From Diadema setosum (taxonomy: Eukaryota > Echinodermata > Echinoidea > Diadematoida > Diadematidae): a DNA stretch of 64,000 nucleotides. The position numbers were made by a program, and so were the translations under genes. Below are positions 25,178 to 33,660 of this stretch, in pieces. The stretch's first letter is position 1; each line of letters starts with the position of its first letter. Below the pieces are notes generated by a model that was given only the letters and a program-made list of their open reading frames with translations, made no database searches and had not been told where the DNA came from. The stretch spans positions 31,901,046 to 31,965,045 of the forward strand of contig CM067068.1 in assembly GCA_033980235.1 (NCBI GenBank), read 5' to 3'.

Positions 25178-28100
25178 CACATCCCTCTCTCTCTCTCTCC
25201 CTTAGTCTCTTTCAACACTCACATCCTAATGCACATCATAATAATAATGTAAATATAATCACTCTCCATCTGTCTCACCCTCTCTGTCTCTTCCTACACT
25301 ATCTGTGAGATTTCATCATCTTTCTCTATATTCATATTTCTTTTTGTATATATCTCTCTCCTTGTCTACCACCACCACCACCACCACAGATAATGGGAGG
25401 GGTTCCTTGGCAGGCGTACTTCCAGCGCGCTCTGTCGACCAAGAGCCCAAAGCACGCCAAGTATATGACACTTGCGGCGTCCGCTGGTTGCATCATCGTC
25501 AGCATACCTGCCTATCTCATGGGTGCGGTAGGCGCCACCACCGGTAGGAAACAACGCATGTTTTGTCCACGACGACTTTTTTTTTTTCTTTCCCAGCACT
25601 GTGTGTCTCGTAGCATTCTTGCTGGTGAATAATGGTTATGATGATTAAGATTACCCTTATCAGTATGATCATTGTCATTGCCACAAATAAGTTTACAATA
25701 ACAACGATGTTTTGGGAATTGTAACAAGTACTGACGACAGTAACAACTTATGGCCTGATAGTCTATATTGCATTTCTAAGAATGCTCAAAACTGGCAACC
25801 CACTTGCTTTGAATGTAGTAAATGCAATCCCAGGATGCAACCGCGACGGAGTTTAGCAGGGAAGCGGGAACCCGTGTGTAGGCTCATACCTTGGTAATAA
25901 TGAACGAAGGAGATCAAAGTTGTTGTTGTTTTTTTCAATCCGTTTGTCTGTCTGTTTGTGTTTCTTGGCGAGAGTTGTGTGTAAACAAAAACTAAGGTAT
26001 TTTGTTGCATTATTTTTCTCCATATAGTGGCCTCCGACACAGGTCCCTTTTCAGTGTGCACGTCACTAGTTTGACTCTCACAAGTCATACTATGTCTTGT
26101 ACAGCCCATAATCTCGACACTAGACAAATAAGGCCTACGAGTCCGACACTGAGGCAATGAAAAAGGCCATCGAGTGCAACAATAAGCAAGAAAAAGCCCA
26201 GGAGACCGACATAATAAGCCCCGTGATGTAATGTCAGTCTTACGTGGCCCCCCTTTTTTTTGGCCTAGTGTTGAACTCGTGGGCCTTGGTTGCCTATCAT
26301 ATTGTCCGACTCTTGGGCATTGTAGCCTTGTGTCCGACTGGTGAGCCTTGTTTGCCCGTAGTCAATGTTATACTCATGGGCCTTATTTGCCTAGAGTCGA
26401 GCTCATGAGTTGTATGACTCGTGAACCTTTTTTTTTAATGTCGAACTTCATGGGCCACATGACTCGAGGGTGTTGGTCTCTCAAGATGAACCCCCCCCCC
26501 CACACACACACACACTTTTATACGTTTTATAACAACGTCCTACTCTACAGATATCGAAATCAAACGCGAAATAACAACCGCACCTACCGTCAAGACAGGC
26601 CACGTTGATAATTTCGATTCCTCTACATACCCCTGAAAGTGTCATATCCAGTCAAAGTCGTGACGGTTCATACACGTCGTTTCTTTCCGCGCAGATTGGA
26701 GCGCGGTCCAGATAAATCTGAACCGGACCAATCCCGCAGAAGACCCGAGCATCGTTCTTCCCGCCATCATCCAATACCTCACCCCACCCGCCGTGGCCTT
26801 CTTCGGTCTCGGCGCCATCTCGGCCGCTGTCATGTCTTCCACCGACTCCTCGATTCTCTCTGCGACTTCCATGTTCGTTCGGAACGTCTACAGGAATGTC
26901 TTCCGACCTAAGGTGAGACATAAAAGTGTTTTTCCCCTCAAAAGCAAACTCTAAAAGGGACCTAACTGTCTTCCGTTGCATCTACAAATTTGTTTGTTTC
27001 TTATTGTTTGTTTTCAGGGGTACTCATCCATTACCATTGAAATAATACAAAAACAATATTACACACGGGTCGGGATGTACATGATGTAGGCAGGGCTCGA
27101 CACTAACAGTGGCCCGGTGGCCCGGGGCCACCAAAAACGCACGTCGGACCACCAAAATTTCAGAAATGAAGTCGGATGTTTGCCTTTACTTTTGGAAATG
27201 AACAGCAGTAACAATCGGCTCCGTAAGATGCTAAATGTCGGATGTTTGCTTTTAATTTTGGAAATGAATAACGGTAATATTCGACTCCGTATAATACTAA
27301 AATAAATGTCGGTTGTTTGCTTATACTTTTGGAAATGAATAACGGTAAGATTCAGCTCCGTACGGTGCTAAAATTGATGTCAGACATTTGATTTTACGTT
27401 TGGAAATGAATAAAGATAACATTCGGCTCCGGAAGATACTGAAATGAATGTCGAATGTTTGCTTTGACGTTCGGAAATTAATAATAATAGTATTCAAGTC
27501 CGTACGATGATAAAATAAATACCCGGATGTTTGCTTTTACGTTCGAAAGTAAATAGCAATAACATTCAGCTCCGGAAGATGCTAAAATAAAATAATGTCG
27601 AATGATCCCTTTGACGTTCGGAAATAAATACCAATAACATTCAACTCTCTCATACGCTGATTAAATAAATGTCGGATGTTTGCTTTTACTTTCGAAAGTA
27701 AATAGCAATAACATTCGGCCCCGGAAGATGCCAAAATAAATGTCAGATGATTGCTTTTACGTTTGGAAGTGATACCAGTAACATTCTGCTCCATACGATG
27801 CTAAAATAAATAAATGTCGGATACTTGTTATTACGTTTCGAAATGAATGACAATAACATTCAGCTGCGTTTGATGGTAAAGTAAATGTCTGATGTCTGCT
27901 TTGACGTTTAAAAATGAAAAACAGTAACATTCGGTTCCATGCGATGCTAAAAATAATTGTCAGATGATTCATTTCACTTTCGGAAGTTGACAGCAGTAAC
28001 ATTCGGCTCCGTACGATATTAAAATAAATGTCAATTAAATTTGGAAATGAATAACGGTAATATTCTGCTCCGTACGATGCTAAAATGAATACAGATTGTT

Positions 28101-31100
28101 GCTTTCACATTTGGAAATGATTAACGGTATCAATCAGCTCAGTTAGATGCTAAAATAGATAGCGGATGTTTGCTTTCACATTCGGAAATGAATAAGGATA
28201 ACATTCAGCTCCGTAAGATGCTGAAATGAATGTCGATTGTTTACTTTTACACAATATGAAAATGATTAACGGTAACATTCGGCTCCGTAAGGTGTTAAAA
28301 TACTGGTAAATGTTGGATGATTGCTTTTACAATCAGAAATGAATAACGGTAACTTTCGGCTCTTTACAATGCTAAAACAAATGTCGGATGTTTACAAATG
28401 TCTGCAAATGCCCCCACTTTCTCATTTCAAACGTAAGTTTTCACCACCTAAATAGGCATCATCTTTTATAATAATCTATAAGCCTATTTGCTAAATCTTA
28501 GAACTCAGAATAACGGTAAGATGACTGAATTTTCTATTCATTATTTTTAGACACGGGTACCTGTATCACTTCAGTAATACTTATCTATAATAATATATTT
28601 ATTTTTCTATGTTTAGTAGGACCGATTTAGTTTCTCATGTTTTTCTTGATCTTTTTTTTTTCGGGCCACCAGATTTTACTTTCGGGCCACCAAAAAAATA
28701 AAAATCAATGATTTTGGTGGCCCGATAGTGTGGAGCCCCGGTGTAGGCATACAAAGTCACATAACAGTCCAAGAGCATTAGGTCAAAAAAGGCTTAAACC
28801 TGGACATTTTTGGTAACAAGCTGATTTTTTTTTTTTTCAGGATAGGTCCAGAAAAATGTCTAGAATAACATACTATAAGTCCTCATGAATCCTCTTTGAG
28901 CGTTTTCCGCAATCCAAGATGGCGTCAAAAATGGCCGCCATATCCAGAAATTCTTCTAACTTTTCAACCAGAGAACCAAAATACAAAATTTAAATGTCTA
29001 AATATATGTTTTGAAGCATGAAGAACTCAATAAAACACATATCAAGAGATTTTGATACACGCAAGTACGGTAATCCAAAATGGCGTCCAAAATGGCCGCC
29101 ATATTTTGAAATTCTTATAACTTTCCAGCCACGTAACCCACATACAAAATTTAAATGTCTCAATATATGTTTTGAAGGATGAAGAACTCAATAAAATACA
29201 TATTAAGAGATGTTGACGGACACAAGTACAGTAATCCAAGATGGCGTCCAAAATGGCCGCCATTTCCTGAAATATTTATAACTTTTCAACTAGGTAACCC
29301 AATTCAAAATTTAAGTGTCTATGTTTCGAAACATAAAGAACTCAATGAAATACATATTAAGAGATGTTGACGCACGCATGTCCCGATTAAACCGCTCGAG
29401 CTGTTTCTAAAATGCAAAATGGCGTGCAAAATGACGGACAGTCACAATTTTATCTCACAATTACGTAATAAATGTCAGTATAGTTTATAAAAAACTTTTT
29501 TTTATTTAAAAATAGTTCTTATGAGCAAAGTATACAAATTAAACATTTGATCCATGTTAAACTCAAGGAACGTGTCCTTATTACGAGAGAAACATTTCAC
29601 CATCAGATTTGTTGCTAAACAGAGAGCCTACTAGATCTTTTTACCACATGGTCTATTTTCGTCACCTCAAGCACATGAAATGAAAATTAAGTGCAAGCCC
29701 TTTTTTAGTACCAACGCATTTGGTGTCTACCATGAGGTGAGTTCCATTTGAAATTGTCAGTTATCACTCAAGAAGTAAAAGCAATTCTTGCTGATGTCTG
29801 AGCTACATAAATGTTGAAAATTAGTGTCTCCATGTGCTACAAAATAATGTGTAATTCATCACATGACAGTGAATTTCTTTGCTGCAGTATATTGCTCCAC
29901 CTTAAAACAAAGTTTCTAAATTATCTTATTCATTTCGTGTAGATTAAGTAAAATTATATTATAGATAGAAATCAGAGAATGTGGCACTCATAGTTATTGG
30001 TACATGGAGGAGGAATACTCCTCTCCCACACGAGGGATCTTCTTTTTTTTTACTCGAAAGTGAAATATATAGCGCAAACGTTTGGTAAGATATTGAATTG
30101 TTTCCATCAAAGAGTAGAAAATATATAAAGTAGTATTCAGGGAAATGGGCAATATATGGGAGGGTGCGGAAGGGGGATTCCCTACCCCTCCCCCCAACAT
30201 GAGGGAGATTTTGCATTTTCAGACTTGATATTCAGACATCTGATGCACCCTATTGGTGAAATATTAAATTTTTGTGTAAAAAAAAAGGAACAAAAAGTTA
30301 TGTAATTATGGAAGTGCGCGGTCATAGGGTTGCCCGCTCCCACACGAGGGCAAAATTTCGTATTTTGAGACTTGAAATTTACGGATCTGTTGCACCTATT
30401 TGGTGAAATGTCCGATATTTGTTTTCTATTTAACGCTGGAAGAAACATATATTCAGGAAAGTGTCGGGGAGGGGGAAGTGTGTGGGGAGAATACTCCTTC
30501 CCATACGATGGAGATTTTGGCATTTTCCAATTTGAAATTCAGAGATTTAGCGCACTCTTTTGGTGAAATATCTGAGATTTGTTTTTGTCCTAAAAGTAAG
30601 AAAATGGAAATATGCAGGGGAGGTGCACCCTCCCACAAAATGGATTTTTTTTTCAGGTTACGGGTTTTATGGTGCACAATGTTAATGACATACTAGATAT
30701 TTGTTTCTATTAAAAAGTGTAAGTAGAATAAAGAATAAAGACTAATATATCCAAGGCAATGAGCTAGAGAGGATGTGGGGGGGGGGGGGGGGGGAGTGAT
30801 CCCTTTCGACTGGAGGGAGTTTTGCTTTTCTGTGATCATTAACTGGGCCTAGTGCACCTTTGGTGTTATATTGATTGTCCATCCTAAAAGAGTAGATAAT
30901 TCATAGCCTCAGTATCCCCATCCCCTCCAACTCTAGGGAGCTTTTACACTTGAATTGAAATGAAAATAATTATATCATTTACAAACATTTGATGGAATAT
31001 TTGGGAATTGTTAATCAAAGGGGTATTTAATTCATATTGGGGAAGCGAGCGGTGGAAGGGCTTTGTAGGAAGGACAAATTACCCTTACTTTTGCATTTTG

Positions 31101-33131
31101 TAAGTGAAAGATCTAGTGCACACTTTTTGATGACATATTCGGAAATTTGTTAATCTCAAAAGTGTACAAAGTCTATGGAAAGGGGCCGAGCGAGGGACGT
31201 TTTGCATTTTTATGATTGCAATTCAATGACAAAGTGCATATACTTCAGGATGAATATTTGAAGAATAATGATTGTACAGGCCACCCCTTTCCACAAGGGG
31301 AGGGGGGATGCATCCAGGCGAACCTTTACCCGTGTTGTGCACATTCAAGGGAAATATTCCACTGGACCTTCTGAGTTGTTGAATCTCGAACATTATTTTG
31401 AATATCTTTGTCTCTTGATAAACAAACGGCGGCCATTTTGGGCAACATTTGGTTTTCGCGAAGAACTCACGTGGTTTTATTTGTACTTAGTGCTTCATGA
31501 TCACTGAATCAGTATTTTGTTGGGTTCCTTATGTCTCAAAATATACATTCGTACATTTAAGTGCGCATCGCAGGCTTATGAGAAAAACAGGAAATGGCAG
31601 CCATTTTGGACACCATTTTGGATTTCTGAAAGTGCTTAAGTGCTTTAGGCCTATTTGTGTTTCAAAATCTCCGAATAAGTATTATATTTGGTTCCCTGTG
31701 ACTCAAAACGTATATTTCGACAATTTAAGTGTGTACAGTTGAAATCTACTTGCAAAATTATGATTTAAAAAAAAATCAGGAAATGGCGGCCATTATGGAC
31801 GCCATCTTGGATTACGGTACTAGCGTGCTTCAACAACTCTTAATATGTATTTTATTGAGTTTTTTCATCCTTCAAAACATATATCTAGACATTTAAATTT
31901 TGTATTTGGGTTACCTGGCTGAAAAGTTATAAGAATTTCAGAAAATGGCAGCCATTTTGGACGCCATCTTGGATTACGGTACTTGTGTGCATGAACATCT
32001 CTTTAAATATGTATTTTATTGAGTTCTTCATGCTTAAAAACATATATCTAGACATTTAAATTTTGTATTTTGGTTCTCTGGTTGAAAAGTTAGAAGAATT
32101 TCTGGATATGGCGGCCATTTTTGACGCCATCTTGGATTGCGGAAAACGCTCAAAGAGGATTTATGAGGACTTTTAGTATGTTATTTTAGACATTTTTCTG
32201 GGCCTATCCTGAAAAAATCAGCTTGTTACCAAAAATGTCCAGGTTAAAACTAATGCTCTTGGACTATAATTTAATGGACACAAGAAACAAAACTAATTAG
32301 TGTATCTTTCGTGTGTATCTTTTTTTTTTCTTTCGAAAGAAGCAGAAATTGTAGCTTGATAATATACTTTGCGTCTCATTATTTATTAAATTGATAACAT
32401 TTGAAATGAATAAAAATGAATAGATCCTGCTATATGTAGGTCTAGACCAAAAATGCACCAACTTAAAAAAGAAATAAATGGAAAATTACATAAACGTGAG
32501 AATGAAACTTAATGAAATTACAGAAGCACGAAGACTGCATAACCATGCTATACAGGGTGGCATCATTCATATCATTACCTTTTAGGCTTCAGATCTAGAG
32601 CTGATGATTACGATGAAGATCACACTTGTCGCCGTAGCCGCCGTCGCAACGATCCTGGCCCTAACCGCGGATTCTATCTATTCGCTCTTCATTCTGTGTG
32701 GCGACGTCGTCTACGTCAACCTCTTCCCGCAACTCGTCTGCGTGGTCCACATGGAGAGATCCAACACCTACGGCTCCGTGCTCGGGCTGATCGTCGGGCT
32801 CGTTCTCCGCATCGGCGGCGGCGAACCGACGCTCAACCTGCCTCCCTTCATCTACTACCCCTTCTACAGCGAGAGCGACGGCCAGCTCTTCGCCTTCCGC
32901 ACCCTGGCTATGCTGTGCTCCCTGGTCACCTGCATCGTTGGGTCTCTGATTAGCGACGCCATCTTCAGGCGGGGCTGGCTCGACACCAAGTGGGACATCT
33001 TCAGGTGCTTCGAGGATCATGTTGGTGTGAGCGACATCGGAGCCAAGAACACAATCGAGTTGCAAAATGACGTATCTACTGATGACAAAGGAAGCGTCAA
33101 TCCAGCTTTTAATTCCGAGAAGGGAAATTAA
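12160..33131 (+). CDS. SLC5A7: High-affinity choline transporter CHT1 (SLC5A7-like), complete eight-exon gene
   Basis: Exons: 12160-12328, 19160-19267, 21035-21190, 22756-22904, 24295-24420, 25390-25543, 26695-26912 and 32586-33131. All junctions are GT/AG with compatible phases, giving 541 codons plus stop; the human protein is 580 residues. The product is a multi-pass Na+/Cl--dependent choline carrier of the plasma membrane and synaptic vesicles that supplies choline for acetylcholine synthesis. Diagnostic matches: [13 protein letters not shown] (TM1), [60 protein letters not shown] (Asp338) and [15 protein letters not shown]. An NRT sequon (Asn297) falls near the glycosylated extracellular loop of the family. 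The cytoplasmic tail is shorter than in mammals. Introns 1 and 7 are large and full of transposons. A CHT1 paralogue within the echinoderm family cannot be excluded. Confidence 0.9.
12780..13165. repeat. Diverged direct duplication with G/C runs
   Basis: Two related blocks, about 12780-12960 and 12990-13165, share CACGGTAGRGAC, ACAAAAGTCGC and AAATTTCTARGGAATTAA with a spacing near 210 bp. The second has an extra GC-rich insert with GCGAAGCGACCGAGCGG; the first has a 17-bp C-run. It lies in CHT intron 1 just after a T19/G10 tract. Confidence 0.5.
13590..13705. repeat. G-run / C-run inverted tract
   Basis: Two long G-runs followed within about 60 bp by a C-run of about 21. It can form a hairpin or a G-quadruplex in single strands. 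Located in CHT intron 1. Confidence 0.7.
14390..14610. repeat. Repeat with periodic ATTCCGAA-like motifs
   Basis: A block of about 220 bp with recurring CTATTCCGA, CTACTCCGAAA, TAATCCGAAC and GTTCTTCCGAA motifs at 20-40 bp spacing. It looks like a degenerate tandem or interspersed repeat within CHT intron 1. No open frame of interest. Confidence 0.45.
15065..15162. repeat. CA/TA compound microsatellite
   Basis: About 44 bp of CA repeats run directly into about 50 bp of TA repeats. CHT intron 1. Confidence 0.9.
15768..16342. repeat. TTAAAGGACAAGTTCACC MITE, complete copy
   Basis: Bounded by TTAAAGGACAAGTTCACC and its exact reverse complement at 16325-16342; inverted similarity continues inwards for about 150 bp on each side. 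The interior contains the GCACATTCCC and ATTATGCGAAAAAAGTG blocks seen in other copies. Other copies lie at 37563-38130, with partial or diverged ones at 3959-4299, 24820-24960 and 61977-62633. Non-coding. Confidence 0.8.
16690..16922 (-). other. Possible ZP-domain-like exon or pseudo-exon on the minus strand
   Basis: The minus strand has an open stretch following an AG acceptor-like site (TTTTTTGCGCATGCAG). It encodes [17 protein letters not shown], then [12 protein letters not shown] and cysteines spaced as C-x5-C-x7-C-x5-C-x3-C-x6-C. The F-x-hydrophobic / [10 protein letters not shown] layout resembles the second half of a zona pellucida domain. It lies inside CHT intron 1 and no partner exon was found, so it may be a pseudo-exon, a gene remnant or chance. 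Confidence 0.22.
17838..17890 (-). repeat. SINE tail fragment
   Basis: The reverse complement matches the 3' part of the SINE-like element at 3801-3950 (CTGATCAATTCAGTGCTTAT and the adjacent TTACGTC block). The tRNA-like head is not recognisable here, so only the tail is shared. Confidence 0.45.
18440..18560 (+). repeat. Possible non-LTR retrotransposon 3' tail
   Basis: T-rich sequence ending GATGGAAATAAAGAAATTGG followed by ATTGATAAAT, the kind of 3' end left by LINE elements. No reverse-transcriptase coding sequence is present nearby. Confidence 0.3.
19160..19267 (+). CDS. SLC5A7: CHT exon 2 (TM2 region)
   Basis: Acceptor CGTCACGTAG before 19160; this site restores [12 protein letters not shown] across the junction, matching the family. 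Donor TCG|GTAAGA after 19267, phase 1. Residues 57-92. Confidence 0.88.
19832..19998. repeat. Short palindromic MITE (GGTGTTTCATCAA ends)
   Basis: About 167 bp with arms of about 50 bp: GGGGTGTTTCATCAATTTAG and GTCAGCGCTGACAAGTTGTC on the left are mirrored on the right by GACAACTTGTCAGCGCTGAC and TTGATGAAACACCCCC. It lies in CHT intron 2. Confidence 0.75.
20775..21010. repeat. Pentanucleotide array (GAATA then GAATT)
   Basis: About 50 bp of GAATA units, then about 180 bp of GAATT units with occasional substitutions. It ends about 24 bp before the first base of CHT exon 3, so it occupies the branch-point region of intron 2. The long reading frame on the opposite strand (repeating SIQFN) is an artefact of the repeat. 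Confidence 0.92.
21035..21190 (+). CDS. SLC5A7: CHT exon 3
   Basis: Acceptor CTTTCCCCCAAG before 21035, only about 24 bp after the GAATT array ends. Donor CTGG|GTTAGT after 21190, phase 1. It encodes [20 protein letters not shown] through the TM helix [20 protein letters not shown]. Residues 93-144. Confidence 0.9.
21664..21700. repeat. TA microsatellite
   Basis: Perfect TA run at the edge of the inverted-repeat block that contains the hammerhead-like motif; a second TA run lies at 21905-21957. Confidence 0.9.
21702..21833 (-). repeat. Inverted-repeat block carrying the hammerhead-like motif
   Basis: Left arm GAAATTGGACTGAGGCG (21706-21722) is mirrored by CGCCTCAGTCCAATTTC (21814-21830). 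The roughly 90-bp loop holds the ribozyme-like core. TA runs flank the block on the left and, about 70 bp further, on the right. This looks like a small non-autonomous retroelement or Penelope-type remnant in CHT intron 3. Confidence 0.55.
21758..21795 (-). ncRNA. Candidate minimal type I hammerhead ribozyme
   Basis: Reading the minus strand: CTGACGA (21792-21786), then a GGCC/GGCC stem II (21784-21781 with 21772-21769), then GAAA (21768-21765), then GCTT and GAC. These are the CUGANGA and GAAA core elements in correct order. After GAAA comes a very short self-complementary AGCU and then U, which matches the minimal hammerheads reported in Penelope-like elements, where stem III is tiny and cleavage follows UH. 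Predicted cleavage is between 21761 and 21760. Stem I next to the core is only about 3 bp (GTC/GAC) unless the flanking 17-bp inverted repeat extends it, so activity is uncertain. Confidence 0.4.
21905..21957. repeat. TA microsatellite
   Basis: Perfect TA run, followed by a G-run at about 21979-21990. CHT intron 3. Confidence 0.9.
22756..22904 (+). CDS. SLC5A7: CHT exon 4
   Basis: Acceptor CTCCCCATAG before 22756 and donor CTG|GTAAGG after 22904, phase 0. It encodes [19 protein letters not shown] and the highly conserved [14 protein letters not shown] block. Residues 145-194. Confidence 0.92.
23328..23724. repeat. CACGAGTC hairpin element, copy 2
   Basis: Left part CCCACGAGACCGGCATCCAC and right part GTATGACTCGTGGGTGTCG are mirror images. 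The interior again consists of CACGAGTC / GTCGGACTC units and AGGCAAATAAGGCCCA-type spacers. More diverged than copy 1. CHT intron 4. Confidence 0.7.
24295..24420 (+). CDS. SLC5A7: CHT exon 5
   Basis: Acceptor TTTTGTTCAG before 24295 and donor TTG|GTAGGT after 24420, phase 0 both sides. It encodes [17 protein letters not shown] and the extracellular loop to WLDNALLL. Residues 195-236. Confidence 0.88.
24820..24960 (-). repeat. TTAAAGGACAAGTTCACC-family fragment, diverged
   Basis: Starts TAAAGGAAAAGTTCCCC and contains TTTCACTGATG and ACTCAATCCACG blocks related to the family ends. It appears to be an internally deleted or diverged copy in CHT intron 5. Confidence 0.45.
25112..25178. repeat. 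CA/TA compound microsatellite
   Basis: CA repeats followed by a short TA run and then CT-rich sequence to about 25200. CHT intron 5. Confidence 0.9.
25390..25543 (+). CDS. SLC5A7: CHT exon 6
   Basis: The acceptor lies at the end of a CCA-repeat tract (CCACCACAG before 25390); donor CCG|GTAGGA after 25543, phase 1. It encodes [14 protein letters not shown], a signature of CHT, then a TM helix. Residues 237-287. Confidence 0.92.
26054..26492. repeat. CACGAGTC hairpin element, copy 3
   Basis: Begins near GTGCACGTCAC and ends near GGTGTTGGTCTCTCAAGATG, with mirrored CACAAGTCATAC / GTATGACTCGTGAAC and TCGACACTAGACAAATAAGG / CCTTATTTGCCTAGAGTCGA motifs. The most diverged of the three copies, in CHT intron 6. 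Confidence 0.65.
26695..26912 (+). CDS. SLC5A7: CHT exon 7
   Basis: Acceptor TTTCCGCGCAG before 26695 and donor AAG|GTGAGA after 26912, phase 0. It encodes [13 protein letters not shown] (NRT sequon at Asn297), [20 protein letters not shown] with Asp338 of the conserved motif, and [13 protein letters not shown]. Residues 288-360. Confidence 0.92.
27093..28741. mobile_element. hAT-like non-autonomous element filled with about 71-bp tandem repeats
   Basis: Terminal inverted repeats GGGCTCGACACTA (left) and AGTGTGGAGCCCC (right), followed inwards by GGGCCACCAAAA-type repeats. The element is flanked by the 8-bp direct repeat TGTAGGCA (27085-27092 and 28742-28749), as expected for hAT transposition. 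The interior from about 27171 to 28395 is a tandem array of about 17 diverged units near 71 bp, each with TCGGATGTTTGCTTTTAC, GGAAATGAATAACGGTAA and CGGCTCCGTAAGATGCTAAA. No transposase. CHT intron 7. Confidence 0.65.
28766..32265. mobile_element. Foldback-type element, about 3.5 kb, with tandem-repeat arms
   Basis: The outermost AGTCCAAGAGCATTA (28766-28780) is exactly inverted at 32251-32265. The arms (roughly 28766-29430 and 31420-32265) are each made of four or five units of about 160 bp carrying CAAGATGGCGTC and AAATGGCCGCCAT. The middle, about 30000-31250, consists of degenerate units around GTGCACCCTTTTGGTGAAAT. This matches the layout of foldback transposons. No transposase gene is seen. 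It lies about 16 bp beyond the hAT-like element in CHT intron 7. Confidence 0.65.
32586..33131 (+). CDS. SLC5A7: CHT exon 8 (C-terminal TM helices and tail)
   Basis: Acceptor ATTACCTTTTAG before 32586; stop TAA at 33129-33131. It encodes the last helices, including [20 protein letters not shown] and [19 protein letters not shown], then a short cytoplasmic tail ending [13 protein letters not shown]. The tail lacks most of the mammalian C-terminal extension and contains an NPxF sequence. Residues 361-541. Confidence 0.92.
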   Translation, partial: ASDLELMITMKITLVAVAAVATILALTADSIYSLFILCGDVVYVNLFPQLVCVVHMERSNTYGSVLGLIVGLVLRIGGGEPTLNLPPFIYYPFYSESDGQLFAFRTLAMLCSLVTCIVGSLISDAIFRRGWLDTKWDIFRCFEDHVGVSDIGAKNTIELQNDVSTDDKGSVNPAFNSEKGN

Positions 33132-33660
33132 AAAGGAAAATTTAATAAGGAAGGCGCTTTGCCACCTATCTGCGTATACATTACTATAATTTATATAGTG
33201 ACACTTGATTAATCGGGGAAAACGTGAAGATTCGCCATGTTTTCTTCGATCACCTCAAAATATCCAAGCCTTACAATTTCAAGTGGATTACTATTGGTTC
33301 ATTTTGTTTGTTTTGTTTTAAAGAATATTTTATTCTTCATCAATTGGAAACAAAATGTACAAACAAATTTATACAAAAATCTTTACATCAATTTCGTAAT
33401 CATTTTCATCAATGGAAACAAAATTATGTAAACCGATTTATACCAAGTCTTAACATCAATTTCGTAATCTTTATATTCTGATGCATTTTTTCACCAAACA
33501 TAAAATACAACCCATATACATACCTCTTTTTTACTATTTTTTCACTTTTTCTCTTTTTAATTTTATTCCTTCATTACATTACGAATTCTATTTTAATCAC
33601 TAACCCCCCCCCCCAAAAAAAAAAACACTTTCTGTTAAAAATTCATTCTAACCAACTTTA
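33132..33660 (+). other. Probable CHT 3' UTR with local duplication
   Basis: AT-rich sequence after the CHT stop. Two adjacent units of about 70 bp (about 33332-33401 and 33402-33470) share CATCAATTTCGTAATC and a TGGAAACAAAATT-like block. A C11/A11 tract follows at 33604-33625. No confident polyadenylation site was chosen. Confidence 0.4.

Noticed and set aside
26642..26981. Overlapping minus-strand open frames opposite CHT exon 7
   Set aside because: Antisense shadow of a conserved transporter exon.
27171..28395. CRISPR-like array
   Set aside because: Regular repeats of about 71 bp diverge along their whole length with no constant repeat and unique spacer pattern, and the genome is eukaryotic.
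32661..33065. 134-codon minus-strand open frame opposite CHT exon 8
   Set aside because: Antisense shadow of a GC-rich coding exon; acidic repetitive composition and no family similarity.
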